Below, one piece after another: positions 23,313 to 31,689 of a stretch of DNA of 46,841 nt; positions within the stretch are counted from its first letter, which is position 1, and every line of letters begins with the position of its first letter. The stretch is from an uncultured Clostridia bacterium. Its GTDB lineage: Bacteria > Bacillota > Clostridia > Oscillospirales > Acutalibacteraceae. The position numbers and the translations under genes are program-made. Under the pieces are notes generated by a model that was not told where the DNA came from, did not search any database, and worked only from the letters and a program-made list of their open reading frames with translations. The stretch is taken from contig CAMLYM010000004.1 in NCBI GenBank assembly GCA_946491705.1, forward strand, positions 1 to 46,841, in the 5' to 3' direction.

Positions 23313-23843
23313 TTATAGGATTTCTCCGGTAAAGGCTGCGTATTCCTTTAGCATATGGCCGTAGTCCATCAAAAATGCGTCAAATCCGGGCAGGGCGCGC
23401 AGACTTTCCACCGCCCGGGCGGCGGCGGAGGGAAAAGCCTTGTCCAGATAGGGCCCCGCCTCCTTTTGAAGTAGCGGGCAGAAGTAGGCGGCCCTAGGGT
23501 CTGGGACGATGCGCACCCGGCCTTTTTCCAACATGGGGGCGAAAGGATAGAGACGGCAGGACAAGGGCCGAAGCGCCCGGTCACAATGGCCCGGACAGAC
23601 GGCGAATGCCACCCGCTGGGTTCCCATACGCTGCTTTGTGATGGTGAGAAAATCGGCCCGGGCAAGAGCCAATTCCTCAAATGGGAACAGGATCATTCCG
23701 TCCTCTTCCCCGCCCTGACAGCATTTTGATGAACAAAGCCGGCCGCAGTCGGCCGGGATGGGAGTTCTGCCGCCGAAAAGGCGGTAGGCCCGGCGGTAAA
23801 AAACCGGCGCCGCTTTCTCAGCTGGGATGGGACAACCCGTCAT
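23313..23843 (-). CDS. cysteine-cluster protein, YkgJ-like
   Basis: A 176-residue protein with cysteines grouped as CGRLCSSKCC near residue 33 and C-x3-C, then C-R-L-Y-P-F, near 83-98 (CPGHCDRALRPLSCRLYPF), plus a later FCPL. This arrangement resembles the YkgJ family, thought to bind zinc or an iron-sulfur cluster and of unknown role. It also starts with MTGCPIPAEKA. It is the first gene of a two-gene unit with a sugar kinase, a pairing that gives no functional hint to me. GGAGGGCG precedes the start at proper distance. Confidence 0.7.
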   Translation of the reverse strand: MTGCPIPAEKAAPVFYRRAYRLFGGRTPIPADCGRLCSSKCCQGGEEDGMILFPFEELALARADFLTITKQRMGTQRVAFAVCPGHCDRALRPLSCRLYPFAPMLEKGRVRIVPDPRAAYFCPLLQKEAGPYLDKAFPSAAARAVESLRALPGFDAFLMDYGHMLKEYAAFTGEIL

Positions 23844-23870
23844 ACCATCGCCCTCCTTTTCTCTATTTTC

Positions 23871-23899
23871 ATGATAGCAGACCCTTCCTTTTCTGACAA
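23871..23899 (-). promoter_or_regulatory. promoter of the cysteine-cluster/glcK unit
   Basis: On the minus strand TTGTCA (23894-23899) and TATCAT (23871-23876) are 17 bases apart. Confidence 0.75.
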
Positions 23900-23962
23900 C
23901 GGGAAGTTTGCCCGGGGCCGCACGACAATTTTTTACGAAACTGTGAATTATACTAATATCAA

Positions 23963-23991
23963 TTGCTTTTCCCTTTCTTGTCAGATATAAT
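23963..23991 (+). promoter_or_regulatory. citrate synthase promoter
   Basis: TTGCTT and TATAAT are separated by 17 bases, about 90 bases before the coding start. Confidence 0.65.
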
Positions 23992-24080
23992 GAAAAATAG
24001 AGTATGATTGTAGTTAAATTTTACGTATTGCCGATTGCGGTTTCTCATCGGTGAAGCGTATGTGTGAAGGAGTGTATGGA

Positions 24081-25445
24081 ATGGAAAAAAACAGATTTAC
24101 CGAGATTACGCCTGAAATCCAGGCTTTGGCGGAGCTTTGCAAGGAAAATGGCTCCATTAATCCCGAGCTTTATACCAAATACGAGGTTAAGCGCGGCCTG
24201 CGCGACATCAACGGCAAGGGTGTGCTGGCAGGTCTTACGGAAATTTCCGAGGTCCGTTCTTACACCATTGTGGACAGCGAAATGATCCCCTGTGAGGGAA
24301 AGCTTTTCTACCGCGGGGTGGACATTGACGAAATTGTGGGCGGCTTTATCCGGGAAAAACGGTTCGGGTTTGAAGAAGTCACTTATCTGCTGCTCTTCGG
24401 CGATCTGCCCAATCACGAGCAGCTTGATGCGTTCAAGAAGATGCTGGCAAACTACCGCACCCTGCCCACCAGCTTTGTGCGCGACATCATCTTAAAAGCG
24501 CCCAGCTCGGATATGATGAATACCCTGGCCCGCAGCGTGCTGACCCTTTATTCTTATGACGACAACGCCAACGACATCTCCATTCCCAACGTACTGCGTC
24601 AGTCTCTGCAGCTCATTGCCCTGTTCCCCATGCTGGCGGTTTACGGCTACCAGGCCTACAGCCATTACCACGACGGCAACAGCCTCTTTATTCACGCCCC
24701 CCAGCCTGAGCTTTCCACGGCGGAGAACATTTTACATACCCTGCGCCCGGACAGCAAGTACACCGAGCTGGAGGCGAAGATTCTGGACGTGGCGCTGGTA
24801 CTTCACGCCGAGCACGGCGGCGGCAACAACTCCACCTTCACCACCCATGTGGTATCCTCCTCCGGCACCGATACTTATTCGGTCATCGCGGCGGCCATCG
24901 GTTCTCTCAAGGGGCCCAAGCACGGCGGGGCCAACATCAAGGTGGTGCAGATGTTCGAGGACATGAAGGAGAAGCTCAAAGACTGGACCGACGAAGAGGA
25001 AATCGAACGGTACCTGGTGGCGCTTTTGCATAAGGAAGCCTTTGACAAGGCGGGGCTCATCTACGGCATGGGCCACGCGGTCTATTCCCTGTCCGACCCC
25101 AGGGCGAACATCTTTAAAAAGTTCGTCAAGAGCCTGTCGGAGGAGAAGGGCCGCACCAAGGAGTTCGAGCTTTACTCCATGGTGGAGCGCCTGGCTCCTC
25201 AGGTTATCTCCCGGGAGCGCAAGATCTACAAGGGCGTGAGCGCCAACATTGACTTTTACAGCGGGTTTGTGTACAGTATGCTCGACCTTCCAAAGGAGCT
25301 GTTCACTCCCATCTTCGCCATCGCCCGCATCGCCGGTTGGAGCGCCCACCGCATTGAGGAGCTCATCAACGCCGGGAAGATCATCCGTCCCGCTTACAAA
25401 AATGTGGCCAAGGGCCGGCCTTACATTCCCATTGACGAGCGGTAA
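24081..25445 (+). CDS. gltA: citrate synthase
   Basis: A 454-residue enzyme condensing acetyl-CoA with oxaloacetate to citrate, here probably for glutamate synthesis through a partial TCA pathway. Catalytic histidines are in GPKHGGAN and GMGHAVYS and the aspartate in NIDFYSG; the LHAEHGGGNNSTFTTHVV signature is present. The family's N-terminal extension is of the long type found in Clostridia (RGLRDINGKGVLAGLTEIS). Start 24081 has AAGGAG eight bases upstream; an upstream in-frame ATG at 24051 lacks one. Aconitase and isocitrate dehydrogenase are not adjacent. Confidence 0.95.
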   Translation: MEKNRFTEITPEIQALAELCKENGSINPELYTKYEVKRGLRDINGKGVLAGLTEISEVRSYTIVDSEMIPCEGKLFYRGVDIDEIVGGFIREKRFGFEEVTYLLLFGDLPNHEQLDAFKKMLANYRTLPTSFVRDIILKAPSSDMMNTLARSVLTLYSYDDNANDISIPNVLRQSLQLIALFPMLAVYGYQAYSHYHDGNSLFIHAPQPELSTAENILHTLRPDSKYTELEAKILDVALVLHAEHGGGNNSTFTTHVVSSSGTDTYSVIAAAIGSLKGPKHGGANIKVVQMFEDMKEKLKDWTDEEEIERYLVALLHKEAFDKAGLIYGMGHAVYSLSDPRANIFKKFVKSLSEEKGRTKEFELYSMVERLAPQVISRERKIYKGVSANIDFYSGFVYSMLDLPKELFTPIFAIARIAGWSAHRIEELINAGKIIRPAYKNVAKGRPYIPIDER

Positions 25446-25456
25446 TTACGGTTTTC

Positions 25457-25494
25457 GCCCCCGCCTCCCTTTCCTGGGGACGGGGATTTGTTTT
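25457..25494 (+). terminator. probable terminator after citrate synthase
   Basis: CCCCG and TCCC pair with GGGG/CGGGG around a short loop, followed by a TTTGTTTT tract. Confidence 0.55.
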
Positions 25495-25596
25495 GAGGCG
25501 AAAGCGATCCAAAAAAAACGGTCCGCCGCTCCTATGTGGTCTTCTTTTTTGGACAATCCCAAGTCAGGACTTTCCTTTGAAGAACCATTGCGGCAC

Positions 25597-25620
25597 GTTC
25601 ACGCCGGATCCGGTGTGAAC
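25597..25620 (+). promoter_or_regulatory. 24-bp palindrome upstream of the GH42 gene
   Basis: The 24 bases are self-complementary apart from one G-T pair, with outer half-sites GTTCAC and GTGAAC and a CCGGATCCGG centre. TTCACG (25598-25603) and CATCAT (25621-25626) at 17-base spacing could be a weak promoter whose spacer is the operator. Confidence 0.6.
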
Positions 25621-25650
25621 CATCATCAGATACGAAAGGATGCAAGCAGT

Positions 25651-27651
25651 ATGATCATCGGCGCAGACTATTATCCTGAACACTGGTCCGTCTCCCGCTG
25701 GGAGACGGACGCGGCCATGATGGAAGAAATGGGGCTCACCGTGGTGCGATTAGCAGAATTTTCCTGGTCGAAGCTGGAACCGGAGGAGGGGAACTACGAC
25801 TTCTCCTGGCTGGACGAAGCGCTTAACGTCCTGTCCGCCCACGGCATCTCTGCGATTCTGGGCACTCCCACCGCCGCTCCGCCCAAGTGGCTGATGGACA
25901 AATACGAAGGCATGTACAGCGTGGACGGCTACGGCCGTATAAGAGGCTTCGGCTCCAGGCGGCATTACTGCTTCAACAGCCCCGATTACCAGAAGGCGGC
26001 CCGCCGCATTGCCGCAGCCTTAGGCGCCCACTACCGGGCGCATCCGGCGGTGGTCGGCTGGCAGATCGACAACGAGTTCGGCTGCCACAACGACGAGGTC
26101 TGCTTCTGCGGGCACTGCCAGCGGGAATTCCGCCGATGGCTCAAGAGCAAGTACGCCACGGTGGAGGAACTCAACCGGGCATGGGGAACGGTGTTCTGGA
26201 GCCAGACCTATCGGTCCTTTGACGAGGTGATTGTGCCCGGCTACGCCCAGTGCGACGGGGAAAGCACACGCAACTTCTGCCACAATCCGGGGCTGCTGCT
26301 CGACTATATGCGCTGCCGTACCGACAACGTGGCCGCCTTTTTGGACCTGCAGGTGAAGGCCTTAAAAGAGGCCGGCTGCTCCCAGCCGGTCACTCACAAC
26401 TTTATGGGCAATTACGACCATCTAGACTACTTTAAACTGGCAAAGGGCGTGGATTTCGTCTCCTGGGACAATTATCTTTGCCATCAATGGCAGCAATCCT
26501 CCTATGGGGATGCGGCTCTGGCTCACGAGACCATGCGGGGGCTCAAGCAGAAAAAGTTCTGGGTCATGGAGCAGCAGAGCGGCCCGGCAGGCTGGTCGGT
26601 GATGGGCGACACTCCAAGGCCGGGGCAGCTGCGGCTGTGGTCGTGGCAGGCGTACGCCCACGGAGCCCAGGCGATTGTGTATTTCCGCTGGCGGGCCTGT
26701 CTGTTCGGCACCGAGCAGTACTGGTACGGCATTCTCGACCACGACGGGGTTCCCCGCCGGCGGTACCGGGAAATCGGACAGACGGCCAAGGAGCTGACGC
26801 GTATCGACGAAATGCTGGCGGGGGGCGGCCCGGTCAGCGAGGCGGCGCTCATCAAAAGCTATGACAACGCTTTCTCCCATCAATTTCAGCCCCATAACCC
26901 CAAATTCGACTACAACGCCCTTCTGCGCTCCTATTACGAAGGGCTGATGCAAAACGGCGTGTCCTGCGACGTGTGCTCCATTGACGACGATTTGTCCCGC
27001 TATAAGCTGGTCATTCTCCCCGCCTTCCAGCTCGTAACCCCTCCCATGGCCAAAAAGCTCAGGGACTATGTGAGCCGGGGCGGGCATGTGGTACTCTCTT
27101 TCCGGTCGGGTGCGCGGGAATGGAATAACCAGATGACGGAGCGGACCCTGCCGGGTCTGTTCCGGGAAATTACCGGCGTGACCGTCTCGGAGTTCAATTC
27201 CATCCTTTACGGAGACCCCATTCCGGTGAAGGGGCCCTTCGGCAAGAGCGAAGCTTCCATCTGGTGCGACCTGCTTGAACCGGACACGGCGAAACCTTAT
27301 GCCGTTTACGGGGGCGATTATTGCGAGGGGGCGCCCGCCGTCACCGTCAACGCCTTTGGCAAGGGCAAGGCTTGGTACGTGGGCTGCGACCTGGGTGCGG
27401 ACGCTATGGAGTTGCTGCTTGGCGACGTGCTCAAAGACGCGGGAATCACCCCGCCCGTTTCGGACCTGCCAAAGGAAGTGGAGGCAGTCTCCTGGGAATG
27501 CCCGGATGGACAGAAGGTCCTTTTCCTCCTCAACCACGGGAAGGATCCGGTATCCGTGCCGGTGTCCGGCTTCTCCAAGGAACTTTTGTCCGGCCTGCCA
27601 GCAGCACAAACGCTGACCCTGGAGGGGTATGGAATTGGAGTCCTGACGTAA
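25651..27651 (+). CDS. GH42 beta-galactosidase
   Basis: A 666-residue glycoside hydrolase of family 42, starting IIGADYYPEHW. The TIM barrel carries the acid/base glutamate in WQIDNEFG and the nucleophile glutamate in KFWVMEQQSGP. The cysteine group CFCGHCQREF matches the zinc site of many GH42 trimers. The central trimerisation domain (VILPAFQLVTPP onward) and a small C-terminal beta domain follow. GH42 enzymes act on beta-galactosides such as galactooligosaccharides or arabinogalactan side chains. Start 25651 follows an AAAGGATG site; longer in-frame extensions upstream lie in the citrate synthase gene. No transporter adjoins. The palindrome upstream suggests sugar-responsive control. Confidence 0.93.
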   Translation: MIIGADYYPEHWSVSRWETDAAMMEEMGLTVVRLAEFSWSKLEPEEGNYDFSWLDEALNVLSAHGISAILGTPTAAPPKWLMDKYEGMYSVDGYGRIRGFGSRRHYCFNSPDYQKAARRIAAALGAHYRAHPAVVGWQIDNEFGCHNDEVCFCGHCQREFRRWLKSKYATVEELNRAWGTVFWSQTYRSFDEVIVPGYAQCDGESTRNFCHNPGLLLDYMRCRTDNVAAFLDLQVKALKEAGCSQPVTHNFMGNYDHLDYFKLAKGVDFVSWDNYLCHQWQQSSYGDAALAHETMRGLKQKKFWVMEQQSGPAGWSVMGDTPRPGQLRLWSWQAYAHGAQAIVYFRWRACLFGTEQYWYGILDHDGVPRRRYREIGQTAKELTRIDEMLAGGGPVSEAALIKSYDNAFSHQFQPHNPKFDYNALLRSYYEGLMQNGVSCDVCSIDDDLSRYKLVILPAFQLVTPPMAKKLRDYVSRGGHVVLSFRSGAREWNNQMTERTLPGLFREITGVTVSEFNSILYGDPIPVKGPFGKSEASIWCDLLEPDTAKPYAVYGGDYCEGAPAVTVNAFGKGKAWYVGCDLGADAMELLLGDVLKDAGITPPVSDLPKEVEAVSWECPDGQKVLFLLNHGKDPVSVPVSGFSKELLSGLPAAQTLTLEGYGIGVLT

Positions 27652-27687
27652 AAAATTGGAACATTTTATGAATTTTTGGTGAAGACG

Positions 27688-27716
27688 TGGACAGGCCGCC
27701 GTTTTTCGAGTAAGAT
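27688..27716 (+). promoter_or_regulatory. promoter of the lipoprotein gene
   Basis: TGGACA and TAAGAT are separated by 17 bases; TATATA overlaps just downstream. Confidence 0.6.
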
Positions 27717-27749
27717 ATATAGTGAAAACGTTCAAAAAGGGGAAGAAAA

Positions 27750-28478
27750 ATGATGCGAAATATTTTGGCCCTTCTGCTTGTTGCAGGTCTGGCCTGCCTG
27801 ACGCTCACCGCCTGCGAAGGCGATCCCTCCGATCAATACCGCTATTCCAAGCCGGACGACTTGTCCATCGTGACGCCCTCCTTTCCGGAGTCTTCGGTGG
27901 ATGAAGCCGCTCAGCAGCTGACCAAAACCGCCATTGAGCTATTAAGCGAAGATGCGGCTGTTATAGATCTGTTTTTCAACGGTTACGTAGAGGATGGAGA
28001 ATACCTGGATGAGGAGACGGACGCGGAAAATTACACGCAGGTTCTCTCCAACACTTTCCCGTCCTTTGCCTCCGTTAAGGAGAAGATGAATGAAATTTAC
28101 GCAAACGACGAGTCTGCTAATTTCTTTTTGTCCTTTCCAAATGCGGAAAAGCCCCGGCTCAAAGGGGACGACAAAAGTCTATATGTGTTAGACGATGAGG
28201 ACATTATCAAATTCCCGGCCTATGTGGATGTGCAAGAAGTCACTATTCTTGAATATACCGATACCTCGGCGACGATTGAGTTTACCTATCGGGGGCCGGA
28301 TTACTTCTATTTTGACTCCAACGAGGATATGCCGTTCCCCTCTAACCGCATCAATATGTACCTGGTGGACGGGGTATGGAAGCTGGACACTAGTTTCTAC
28401 CAGTACTACGCCGCCAACAACCCGGATATGCCTTGGGTGACGCAGTCGTATTCTTCTTCCAGCGCGGTCTCCCAGTAA
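27750..28478 (+). CDS. hypothetical lipoprotein
   Basis: A 242-residue secreted protein with a lipoprotein signal: hydrophobic ILALLLVAGLACLTL then LTAC, so lipidation is predicted at C22. The mature part is acidic and shows no recognised enzyme motif; tyrosine- and aspartate-rich segments (FTYRGPDYFYFDSNED, VDGVWKLDTSFYQYY) suggest a beta-rich, NTF2/DUF4878-like fold with a VWKLD strand common in such domains. A Ser-rich tail ends it. GGGGAAG lies before the start. It has its own promoter and terminator. Role unknown. Confidence 0.8.
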   Translation: MMRNILALLLVAGLACLTLTACEGDPSDQYRYSKPDDLSIVTPSFPESSVDEAAQQLTKTAIELLSEDAAVIDLFFNGYVEDGEYLDEETDAENYTQVLSNTFPSFASVKEKMNEIYANDESANFFLSFPNAEKPRLKGDDKSLYVLDDEDIIKFPAYVDVQEVTILEYTDTSATIEFTYRGPDYFYFDSNEDMPFPSNRINMYLVDGVWKLDTSFYQYYAANNPDMPWVTQSYSSSSAVSQ

Positions 28479-28500
28479 CGGCAAAGCTTTTTTCTTCAAC

Positions 28501-28544
28501 AAACCCCGTGGTGCATCGGAGAAATCCGTGCATCATGGGGTTTT
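28501..28544 (+). terminator. intrinsic terminator after the lipoprotein
   Basis: A long stem (AAACCCCGTGGTGCA with TGCATCATGGGGTTT) capped by CGGA-GAAA-TCCG, a GNRA tetraloop, then a T-run. Confidence 0.85.
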
Positions 28545-28581
28545 CTTTCCTTCGCGCCGATGGAAAGCTATATCTAAAAGA

Positions 28582-28620
28582 AAGCGGCTCGTTCTCCTGT
28601 TGTGGAGAACCGGGCCGCTT
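28582..28620 (-). terminator. intrinsic terminator after the M50-like gene
   Basis: AAGCGGC and GTTCTCC on one arm pair with GGAGAAC and GCCGCTT on the other, with a T-rich tract after it on the minus strand. It closes the spoIIP unit. Confidence 0.75.
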
Positions 28621-28623
28621 GTG

Positions 28624-29289
28624 TCACACCTGGGAAGATGCCTCCTGCTTTGCCGCCGGTTCCGGCGGGGGCGTCCAGGCGGATTTTGTTTCCTTGCGGC
28701 GCAGGAGGCGCAACACCATCTGCCCGTCAGACCGCCGCACCGGAATCAGAGCGTTTACCAGCCGGTATCCCGCCATGGCAATGGTACTGCAAAGCAGCGC
28801 GTCCCATCCGAAGACGCCGGTGGGGAACCACAGCACACCCGCCAGCACCAGGGAGGTAAAGAACAGGGACGTAGTCATCATGCCGCCGGAATAATAGGAA
28901 GCAAGGCTGGCATTCTCATCCACCAGATCCGTTTCTTCCGGTTTCAGGGTCATCTCGCAGTGAATGGTAAACAGGCAGCTGCGCTCAAAGCCGAAGACGA
29001 TATGCCCCCCATCCCTGTGCCAGCAAAATGGGCCGATGTGAAACAGAAGCAGCTCTAAGCCGGAAAGCTTTCCCATAAGCAGCCTTCCTCCTTCATAGAT
29101 AAGGGTCACCAAAATGGCCGCTGCCGTGAGCAGTCCGGCAAAGGCTGGCAGCCGCCACAGGCCGGGACCCGTCAGGTTAAAGCCGTGCTGTTCGAGAACC
29201 GCCAGCGCGTATCCGGCGCCCCCACCGACCGCCACCGCCCCCAGGACGGACAAAAAGAGAGACAATCCTAGCTTTTCACGTTCCTTCAT
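28624..29289 (-). CDS. degenerate M50-like membrane protein lacking HExxH
   Basis: A 221-residue protein with four hydrophobic segments (about 7-31, 47-64, 131-154, 161-182). Residues 65-69 read YEGGR where site-2 protease-like clostridial proteins have HELGH, and the following LLMGKLSGLELLLFHIGPF keeps the family's GKLSG and phase. Near the end N179-A-L-I-P183 and D188-G189 match the NxIP-DG segment that supplies the third zinc ligand. So the fold appears kept but two of three zinc ligands are gone. The start 29289 has an AAGGAAAC site. The gene is third after spoIIP and the 100-residue protein. Intramembrane M50 proteases such as SpoIVFB act in sporulation, but this copy should be catalytically dead. 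Confidence 0.6.
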   Translation of the reverse strand: MKEREKLGLSLFLSVLGAVAVGGGAGYALAVLEQHGFNLTGPGLWRLPAFAGLLTAAAILVTLIYEGGRLLMGKLSGLELLLFHIGPFCWHRDGGHIVFGFERSCLFTIHCEMTLKPEETDLVDENASLASYYSGGMMTTSLFFTSLVLAGVLWFPTGVFGWDALLCSTIAMAGYRLVNALIPVRRSDGQMVLRLLRRKETKSAWTPPPEPAAKQEASSQV

Positions 29290-29324
29290 CTGTTTCCTTC
29301 CCCTTCTTTGAAATGTGTTTTCCA

Positions 29325-29627
29325 TTATATTCCACACTGAAATAGGAATCTCGTCGAATCCGGGAGGCAAAGCTGGAAAGGCTTCATCTTCGGAAGGGAA
29401 ATTTCATATGGACGGCCTAAGTATTTGCCCGCGATGCTTCCATCCTCGCGTACTGTCGGCGGGGTGGTGCGGTCGGCTTCTCCGGTGATGGTATAGGCGG
29501 TGCGTTCGTCCACCACTGCAATGCCGACGACGATTAAGGCCGCGGCGCTCAGCAGAGTAAAGGTAACCACACAGACAAAGAGGGTTCGCTTAACGGGAGA
29601 ATATTCCTTTCTTTTTACATCCTTCAT
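29325..29627 (-). CDS. small membrane protein downstream of spoIIP
   Basis: A 100-residue protein with basic N-terminus KDVKRKEYSPVKR, one membrane segment (about residues 15-39) and an exterior part with TAYTITGEADRT, a GKYLGRPYEISLPK segment and a hydrophobic end. It starts only six bases after the spoIIP stop, so they form an operon. I do not recognise its family; small single-span proteins next to spoIIP occur in related genomes as far as I recall. It may act in engulfment. Confidence 0.6.
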   Translation of the reverse strand: MKDVKRKEYSPVKRTLFVCVVTFTLLSAAALIVVGIAVVDERTAYTITGEADRTTPPTVREDGSIAGKYLGRPYEISLPKMKPFQLCLPDSTRFLFQCGI

Positions 29628-29633
29628 ATTGAT

Positions 29634-30740
29634 TTAGAGTCCTTTCAAGGTCTGGGCCAGGCATTTGCCCACGAGCTCTCCCGAATAGACCGCTTCCTCC
29701 AAGGTATTGGCGTCGGTACCGAATTCGAGCAGAATGGAGCCGGGGCTTAAATTCTGGTTATAGCAGGCGTTTTTGAAGTTGAGGGGACGGGCAAGACCGG
29801 GGTAGGAATCGGCCATGCTCTGCTGCACGCGGGCGGCAAGACGGAGGTTCTGCTCCCAGTTGGGGTAGGAAACGCCGTTGTCGTACTCGCAGCCGGAAAT
29901 GATCATCACCTGGGCGGCCTTTTTGCCGTTGATGACGGCGGTAGGCTTGACCTTGGTGCCGTCCGAACGGGTGATGGCGTCCCGGTGGACGTCCAGTACT
30001 ACCTGGATGGAGGGATATTGCTCGAGCATGGCGGTGACCACCGCGCCGGACCGGTTATAGGCGCCGTTGTAGGCGGGGTAGTCGTGGATTTCCGTATCGT
30101 GGATGACGCCGATGCCCGCGTCTTCCAGCTGTTTTTGGATTTCGTTTCCAATCCGGACCATGTTGAGGTTTAAATCCGTGCGCCGGGCGGTGACGGTGGT
30201 ATCGTAATAGCCGCGGTCGGCTAACTCATAGCTTTCGGTGGTATGGGTATGCACAATGAGCACCTTGGGCCCTTCGGTGGACATATCCACAGTGGGCTTG
30301 GTCTCCAGGATGTTCTTGATATCTATTGTGCGCCCGGTTGAATTCTTTATCCAAACGCTGCCGTAATTATCGCCGGAATTCTCAAAAAATTCTTCGCTGA
30401 TGGGGCCTCTGTTTTCCTGTGGCACCTCATCGGGCGCGGGAATTTCACTGCTCTGAGACGAAGATTGGGCGCTTGACTGAGCAGGCGTCTGGGCAGGCGT
30501 GGCGCTGCTGGCGCTGGACGTCTGGGGTGCGGCGTCCGGCGGCTGCTTGGAGGACGCCCGGGATTCGAACAAGGCGCCGGAGCCTTCGGGCAGCAAAAAG
30601 GCGGCCGATAGGATAGACAGCTGGTCTGCCACCGAGCCCAAGGAGGGTACCACGGCGCATAAAATCAAAAGAGACAAAACGGCCGCCACGGTAGAGACCG
30701 CCTTTTTTTTCAGTTTTTTGGGTCTTTTGTGCTTTTCCAT
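29634..30740 (-). CDS. spoIIP: stage II sporulation protein P, peptidoglycan amidase
   Basis: A 368-residue mother-cell amidase of the DMP (SpoIID-SpoIIM-SpoIIP) engulfment machine, which cleaves septal peptidoglycan stem peptides. It has a membrane segment near residues 15-35, a long Ser/Gln/Pro linker (about 60-105), and the C-terminal amidase domain. Zinc and catalytic residues are seen as H164, H166 and E169 in VHTHTTESY, H252 in DVHRDA, and E339 in LLEFGTDANTLEEA. Start 30740 is preferred (AAAGG nearby); 30794 is the upstream alternative. A sigma-E-like promoter lies 100 bases upstream. The next two genes follow closely, forming a three-gene unit. Confidence 0.93.
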   Translation of the reverse strand: MEKHKRPKKLKKKAVSTVAAVLSLLILCAVVPSLGSVADQLSILSAAFLLPEGSGALFESRASSKQPPDAAPQTSSASSATPAQTPAQSSAQSSSQSSEIPAPDEVPQENRGPISEEFFENSGDNYGSVWIKNSTGRTIDIKNILETKPTVDMSTEGPKVLIVHTHTTESYELADRGYYDTTVTARRTDLNLNMVRIGNEIQKQLEDAGIGVIHDTEIHDYPAYNGAYNRSGAVVTAMLEQYPSIQVVLDVHRDAITRSDGTKVKPTAVINGKKAAQVMIISGCEYDNGVSYPNWEQNLRLAARVQQSMADSYPGLARPLNFKNACYNQNLSPGSILLEFGTDANTLEEAVYSGELVGKCLAQTLKGL

Positions 30741-30839
30741 CGTCTTCTTGCCTTTTCTCCGCTGCCGTGGGCGGGGATGTGCAATTTGGTCCACCGGCTG
30801 AATTTGGACGTTGGGCGAGGGAACCCCCGCACCTGTTTT

Positions 30840-30868
30840 ATGCTATGCGGAGAGAAAAGCAGGTATGC
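30840..30868 (-). promoter_or_regulatory. sigma-E-like promoter of spoIIP
   Basis: On the minus strand GCATACC (30862-30868), 14 bases, then CATAGCAT (30840-30847). The -35 has the KMATA core and the -10 matches six of eight sigma-E bases. Layout is the same as in the promoter at 20615. Confidence 0.5.
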
Positions 30869-30901
30869 CTCTTCTTTTTCGGCACAAAATTTCTTCGAGC
30901 C

Positions 30902-30930
30902 TTGCAAACAGGGCCGCTTTCCCCTATACT
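30902..30930 (+). promoter_or_regulatory. promoter of the ABC exporter
   Basis: TTGCAA and TATACT are separated by 17 bases, with coding starting about 48 bases later. Confidence 0.7.
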
Positions 30931-30978
30931 GATGCTGACTCTATGCAAAAATTTTTGTAAACAGCAAAGGAGAGCACG

Positions 30979-31689
30979 ATGTTTCAGGTACGAGGCGTAA
31001 CCAAGCGCTACGGCAAGGTCGTGGCCAACGACTCCATTAGCTTTGACGTCAAGGACGGCGAAATCGCGGTGCTTTTGGGTCCCAACGGGGCGGGAAAATC
31101 CACCATTATCAAATGTATCGCGGGGCTTTTGCGCTTTGAAGGGGAAATCGACCTGTGCGGTTATCCCAACAAAAGCCTTCAGGCAAAGGCCTTACTGGGA
31201 TACATTCCGGAAATGCCGGCGGTATACGATCTTTTGACGGTGGGCGAGCATCTGGAATTCATCGCCCGGGCCTACCAACTTACCGATTGGGAAGGGTACG
31301 CCGACGAGCTTCTTTCCCGCTTTGAGCTTACCGACAAAAAAGAGAAGCTGGGCAAGGAGCTTTCCAAGGGGATGCAGCAAAAGGTCAGCATCTGCTGCGC
31401 CCTTTTGCACAGGCCCAAAGTCGCCATTTTTGACGAGCCGCTGGTGGGGCTGGACCCCCATGCCATCAAGGAGCTCAAGGACATTTTTGTGGAGCTCAAG
31501 CAGGCGGGGGCATCGGTCCTCATCAGCACGCACATGCTCGACAGCGTGGAGGATTACTGGGACGTGGCCCATATTATGATGAACGGTTCTTTTGCGGCTA
31601 CCAAGTTTAACCGCCCCGGCCAGGAAGGGGAAAAGACGCTCGAGGAGCTGTTCTTCGACATTACCGAAGGAAAGGGCGCCGCACAATGA
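30979..31689 (+). CDS. ABC transporter ATP-binding protein
   Basis: A 236-residue ATPase subunit: Walker A GPNGAGKST at residues 34-42, signature LSKGMQQKVS near 131, Walker B VAIFDEPLVGLD near 150, and the switch histidine in ISTHMLD. It resembles the DrrA/CcmA-type ATPases of exporters. Its stop overlaps the permease start as ATGA, so the two are coupled and form one transporter. AGGAGAGC precedes the start. The substrate is not indicated. A promoter of sigma-A type drives the pair. Confidence 0.93.
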   Translation: MFQVRGVTKRYGKVVANDSISFDVKDGEIAVLLGPNGAGKSTIIKCIAGLLRFEGEIDLCGYPNKSLQAKALLGYIPEMPAVYDLLTVGEHLEFIARAYQLTDWEGYADELLSRFELTDKKEKLGKELSKGMQQKVSICCALLHRPKVAIFDEPLVGLDPHAIKELKDIFVELKQAGASVLISTHMLDSVEDYWDVAHIMMNGSFAATKFNRPGQEGEKTLEELFFDITEGKGAAQ

